Origin: Ectocarpus siliculosus | Taxonomy: Eukaryota; Sar; Phaeophyceae; Ectocarpales; Ectocarpaceae | Assembly (NCBI GenBank): GCA_000310025.1 | Contig: FN649740.1 | Coordinates: forward strand, 5,209,634 to 5,273,633 | Reading direction: 5' to 3' | DNA: 64,000 nucleotides | Shown here: positions 63,101 through 64,000 of the stretch, piece by piece | Layout: every line of letters starts with the position of its first letter | Numbering within the stretch: position 1 is the first letter of the stretch | Made by a program: the position numbers and the translations under genes | The notes under the pieces: generated by a model | Told to the model about the DNA's origin: nothing | Seen by the model: only the letters and a program-made list of their open reading frames with translations | Database searches by the model: none

Positions 63101-64000
63101 CATCGCCCACCGGGGCTTTGTTGTTCATCTGGAAGTCGGAAAAATCAAACATGCAAAACCTGTTTCTCGTAGAGGAACGAAAGGCATATATGAATTGGTG
63201 GCATGTACATCACTTGTGAAATGCATGAGACACGAAAACGGTACCACTGCACTATTAAAAAAAAAAAAAAACACTCGCCGAAGGGGAGCGTCAACGATAG
63301 GTTAAACGTATCATAGGCCAAACGTAAGGAAACAACGCCCATCTGGAAGTGCAGGAAACGCTTCCGTCGGGCTAGTGTTCGGACGGACGGGCTTCTCCCA
63401 GAGATATGCAGCGGGCGTTGCGACAGAAAGAACGATCGTCCTCGACAGACGTAGGGGAGACGTGATGCTTATTCAAGAGTACCTCCACGCCACCCTTCAC
63501 TGTGTAAGAGTCATTTTCACATCTTCTAGGCAGGAAGGCTTCTGTGGGTAACCCAAACCCGACCGGATGGCGTCGAGGGCTGATGATGATCTCGTGAAGA
63601 TGTTCTATTTGGTGCTCTTTGTCCGCTACATCAACGTTTTGTTCCCAAGGTTCAGAAATCTGTTTTGTGTTATCCCTGGCCATATCTCGGTCGGTTGAGA
63701 CATTCACAAGCCGGTACTCTGCAACCAGAAGAAACTATTTACAGTAGTTGTTCGCGTCAAAGTCAACGTAGAAAGAAGAAATCCCCCTTGAGAGACGTCG
63801 GGGAGACCAGTTCCCTTCCAAACATGATCTCTACTCTTGTTCCAAGCAGCAACATTAACTGTTCTGCGGTGGCACCCCGCGTGATTGATCTACATGTACC
63901 TCGCCAACGTCGAGACCGGTGGAGGTGTGGCTCTCGAGAAGCCACTCGCGGAAGGCTTGCGCGCTCATTGTGCCCGTTGGAACGCCGTTTTTCTCTTCCC
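54142..64000 (-). CDS. Large EF-hand protein (18 exons seen; 5' end beyond window)
   Basis: Minus-strand exons: >64000-63901, 63716-63483, 63128-63042, 62775-62702, 62228-62093, 62014-61893, 61267-60907, 60819-60631, 60196-60050, 59401-59238, 58615-58433, 58169-57807, 57347-57185, 56953-56744, 56282-56194, 55671-55578, 55098-55031 and 54232-54142. Phases agree at every join, giving at least ~950 residues. EF-hand-like repeats: HLLRAFRNVTRKKGSTITAA with DFRDALSSFGL; RLFKLYDWRNNGSVSFQ; CFRALTGGQGGKMGLEGLRV; LRKAFKQCENPYRRGVVSVE with QFQAVCLKNGVTVDKEDIDF. Loops are degenerate, so Ca2+ binding may be lost in some. Between them lie helical and low-complexity linkers. The repeat style recalls EFCAB6-type flagellar/cytoskeletal proteins. 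The C-terminus is unresolved: 56732-56734 would be a stop if the GTCGGG donor after ...TSPMK is not used. Confidence 0.75.
56744..56953 (-). CDS. EF-hand gene exon with alternative stop
   Basis: Reads SAGLSLVPALPEDNLKSVIF, SLPMRQSLIETLFSRIPFDI, PPQVPEPSRQGYFKRFTASG and on to TSPMK. Splicing at GTCGGG (phase 0) continues to 56282 VSKSAPALPDLVGQRPEVPK. Otherwise the protein ends VGE-stop at 56732. The strong EF-hand pair downstream (55671-55031) favours splicing. Confidence 0.6.
58433..58615 (-). CDS. Ala-rich exon of EF-hand gene
   Basis: 61 codons, phase 2-2: FTAAVMSADPSSAVAAVAAA, then an uninterrupted Ala run (GCC/GCG repeats), then KKSSETFSGMVAGATPTKHE. Likely a flexible or helical linker; the repeat should be length-variable. 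Confidence 0.65.
60907..61267 (-). CDS. Long helical exon of EF-hand gene
   Basis: 361 nt: ESVMEIMIDVEQQLASLSEV, a helical core, PPRRLTTSQRIRRLEDERRL, PEEAIKKVENTIRNGLWDKH and VRRHRVDRST. It is the longest stretch without EF loops. No family recognised beyond its context. Confidence 0.7.
62093..62228 (-). CDS. EF-hand pair exon
   Basis: 136 nt: KKGSTITAADFRDALSSFGL, FDDKPGIDRLFKLYDWRNNG, SVSFQ. With the preceding exon (62702-62775, LLRAFRNVTR) it makes one EF-hand helix-loop-helix, and the second half (DRLFKLYDWRNNGSVSF) begins another. The best evidence for the gene's identity. Confidence 0.8.
63253..63270 (+). repeat. Poly(A) run in intron
   Basis: About 15 consecutive A after CACTATTA. 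Lies in an intron of the EF-hand gene. Confidence 0.9.

Overview
The window looks like nuclear DNA of a brown alga (Ectocarpus-like stramenopile). This is inferred from intron-rich genes with strong GTGAG donors, one-exon-per-repeat LRR and TPR arrays of the kind described in Ectocarpus, a Ty1/copia retroelement and abundant small inverted-repeat elements. No prokaryotic operons are present. Genes were assembled by eye: acceptors and donors were matched and codon phase was checked at each junction.

Layout. 1-3.4 kb: intergenic, with a ~1.3-kb foldback element (531-1832). 3.49-23.15 kb, plus strand: one ~20-kb gene for a receptor-like kinase. It encodes a signal peptide, an LRR N-cap, at least 12 LRRs each on its own 72-nt exon, a Cys-rich EGF-like exon, a Thr/Pro/Ala stalk, one TM helix, a helical region resembling the MLKL/RPW8/HeLo four-helix bundle, and a kinase domain with all catalytic motifs. 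A young copia element (3801-9261, TSD GAGTC) sits in intron 2. A 100-N assembly gap (11844-11943) lies inside the LRR array. 23.2-29.3 kb: repeat-rich intergenic DNA (satellites, an HNH-like fragment, a TIR element, a MITE). 29.3-36.1 kb, minus strand: a tetratricopeptide exon array with 12 intact 126-nt exons, one exon broken by tandem duplications, and about a dozen exon fragments. No NB-ARC domain is visible. 36.2-38.7 kb: no confident gene.

38.8-~47.7 kb, minus strand: exons of a probable multipass membrane protein whose tail may carry a WW domain and two PPxY motifs; the tail exons (38783-40811) are well supported, the join to the membrane exons is inferred. 48-53 kb: inverted-repeat elements and a few uncertain exons. 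54.1 kb to the window end, minus strand: 18 phase-consistent exons of a large EF-hand protein whose N-terminus lies beyond 64 kb.

The most notable feature is the proximity, within about 15 kb, of two exon-per-repeat arrays (LRR and TPR). Both show recent duplication, exon breakage and homogenised introns, as expected of a locus that diversifies binding surfaces by exon shuffling. The LRR array is joined to a kinase that may carry a cell-death-type helical bundle.
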